From Lysobacteraceae bacterium (GTDB lineage: Bacteria > Bdellovibrionota > UBA1018 > JAGTJX01): 64,000 nucleotides of DNA. The translations under genes and the position numbers were made by a program. The stretch covers positions 772,358 through 836,357 of the forward strand of contig JAGTJX010000001.1 in NCBI GenBank assembly GCA_023657465.1. The letters are read 5' to 3'. The notes beneath the pieces are model-generated. The model was not told where the DNA came from. It did no database searches and saw only the letters and a list, made by a program, of their open reading frames with translations. The stretch's first letter is position 1. Each line of letters starts with the position of its first letter. This document shows positions 63,176 through 64,000 of this stretch, piece after piece.

Positions 63176-64000
63176 TAGCTGGCCCTAATCGCGGTGCAAC
63201 GTTTGAAGTGCAGGAAGGTGAGACTTCTATTGGGAGAAATCCTGATAACGTGATCATTCTTCCATCAAATAGAATTTCTAAGAAACATTGCAGCCTCTAC
63301 TTACTCAACGGTGAACCTACAGTTCAAGATCATGGAAGTTCAAATGGAACATTCGTGAATGGTTCACTCTCTAAGAATAAAAAAATTAAATCAGGTGATC
63401 GTATCAGTGTGGGTGAGTTCATTCTCGAGTTCACTGATACATCGAGTAAGAGAAAATCTCTGAGTGTCCAAGGAATGGATAATGTTCTCCAGTTTCCTAC
63501 GTCTCAATCTCAGCAATCAGTAGCGGTGGTCAATCAAGATGGCCCACCTAAGAATTATCAAGAGAAAGCCAAGTGGTATGTTGAAAAAGGCTTGCTTCCA
63601 TTCTTCTATGGTCTCTTGCTCAAGTATGACTGGAAAATCATTACTGCAGGGTTAATGGCAATCCTACTTACCGTGGGTCTACTCGTCTCAATTCAACCAC
63701 TCATCGACTCTCATCAAGATACAGTTGTAAGAGAATCTGAGAAAAGAGCCGCTGCTCTTGCCAGACAAATAGTTGAAAAGAATGCCATTGCAATTGCGAA
63801 CCAAGCTGAAACTAAAACAGATATTGGAATTATTGAACGCGAAGATGGAGTGGATTCTGCTGTACTGATTGATCTTAAAGCCAGAATTATTTCTCCACCT
63901 GAGAAAATGAATCAGTACTTCACAAAGGGTAACTCTGCTGTTGTAGCAATTGAAGCTTTGAGAATGTATGAGCGTGGTAAACGCGAAGCTGGATATGTCA
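63157..64000 (+). CDS. FHA-domain membrane protein, 3' end beyond the window
   Basis: At least 281 residues, running off the window. The FHA domain (1-90) binds phospho-threonine proteins and has TSIGRNPDNVIILPSNRISKKHC, DHGSSNGTFVNG and GDRISVGEFILEF. After a linker there is a membrane helix near 160-182 (ITAGLMAILLTVGLLVSI), then a soluble part with Glu/Lys-rich helices and YERGKREAGYV. The ATG has GAGGGGGA upstream and lies within the DUF192 3' end. Grouping with TadC suggests phospho-signal control of a Tad-like secretion system. The rest of the gene is needed to classify the C-terminal part. Confidence 0.87.
   Translation, partial: MYKLKIVAGPNRGATFEVQEGETSIGRNPDNVIILPSNRISKKHCSLYLLNGEPTVQDHGSSNGTFVNGSLSKNKKIKSGDRISVGEFILEFTDTSSKRKSLSVQGMDNVLQFPTSQSQQSVAVVNQDGPPKNYQEKAKWYVEKGLLPFFYGLLLKYDWKIITAGLMAILLTVGLLVSIQPLIDSHQDTVVRESEKRAAALARQIVEKNAIAIANQAETKTDIGIIEREDGVDSAVLIDLKARIISPPEKMNQYFTKGNSAVVAIEALRMYERGKREAGYV

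Noticed and set aside
1-64000. CRISPR arrays, tRNA or rRNA genes, insertion sequences, prophage or integrative elements
   Set aside because: No regularly spaced repeats, cloverleaf genes, transposase or integrase motifs, or attachment-site duplications were seen while reading both strands; a dedicated scan was not possible.

Overview
The window looks like core chromosome of a Gram-negative bacterium of the Bdellovibrionota (Bdellovibrio-like) type. This assignment is an inference. It rests on a TIGR02147-family regulator (a family known mainly from Bdellovibrio and Fibrobacter), a BlaI plus M56/MltD-fusion pair, CHASE2 kinase and NtrC regulators, FHA/Tad-type genes and moderate GC. No tRNA, rRNA, CRISPR array, IS element or prophage was found. 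Almost every base is coding, and no gene-free stretch exceeds 300 bases.

Layout. Bases 1-9446 carry the end of tamB and a tamA/bamA-like gene, a BlaI repressor with an M56-transglycosylase sensor and its twin operators, an agmatinase-family enzyme, rplM-rpsI, an unrecognised envelope protein and a parvulin foldase. Bases 9515-18279 carry an NtrC-type regulator with a CHASE2 histidine kinase, a ChaN-like protein, a class A PBP, a beta-barrel protein and a HAMP-like membrane protein. Bases 18328-30132 carry dus, an aminopeptidase P, fumC, a thioesterase, the clpP-clpX-lon proteolysis cluster, a secreted protein with an HExxH motif and the TIGR02147 regulator.

Bases 30261-49054 hold the str, S10, spc and alpha ribosomal operons nearly end to end: rpsL-rpsG-fusA, then rpsJ to rpsQ, then rplN to rpmJ with secY-adk-map-infA, then rpsM-rpsK-rpsD-rpoA-rplQ. 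tuf, rplX and rpsN are missing from their usual places. Several ribosomal proteins and RpoA have extra low-complexity tails. Strong hairpin terminators follow rpsG and rplQ.

Bases 49113-53917 carry a sigma-like/anti-sigma-like/HNH operon, a TlpA-type thioredoxin, a sigma-54 activator and a small outer-membrane-type protein. Bases 53995-59176 are a tight operon for a biotin-dependent acyl-CoA carboxylase (three subunits) and the large subunit of methylmalonyl-CoA mutase, which fits propionyl-CoA metabolism. Bases 59181-64000 carry nagZ, a secreted unknown, a YihY/BrkB membrane protein, and a TadC-like, DUF192 and FHA trio that runs off the end.

I found no convincing new multi-gene system. The most informative signals are: (i) many first genes have a -10-like hexamer only 6-11 bases before the start codon and no Shine-Dalgarno site, suggesting leaderless mRNAs; (ii) a self-regulated BlaI operon whose partner swaps the usual penicillin-sensing domain for a transglycosylase; (iii) loss of rplX and rpsN from the spc operon; and (iv) two long, mutually exclusive inverted repeats at 3234-3320.
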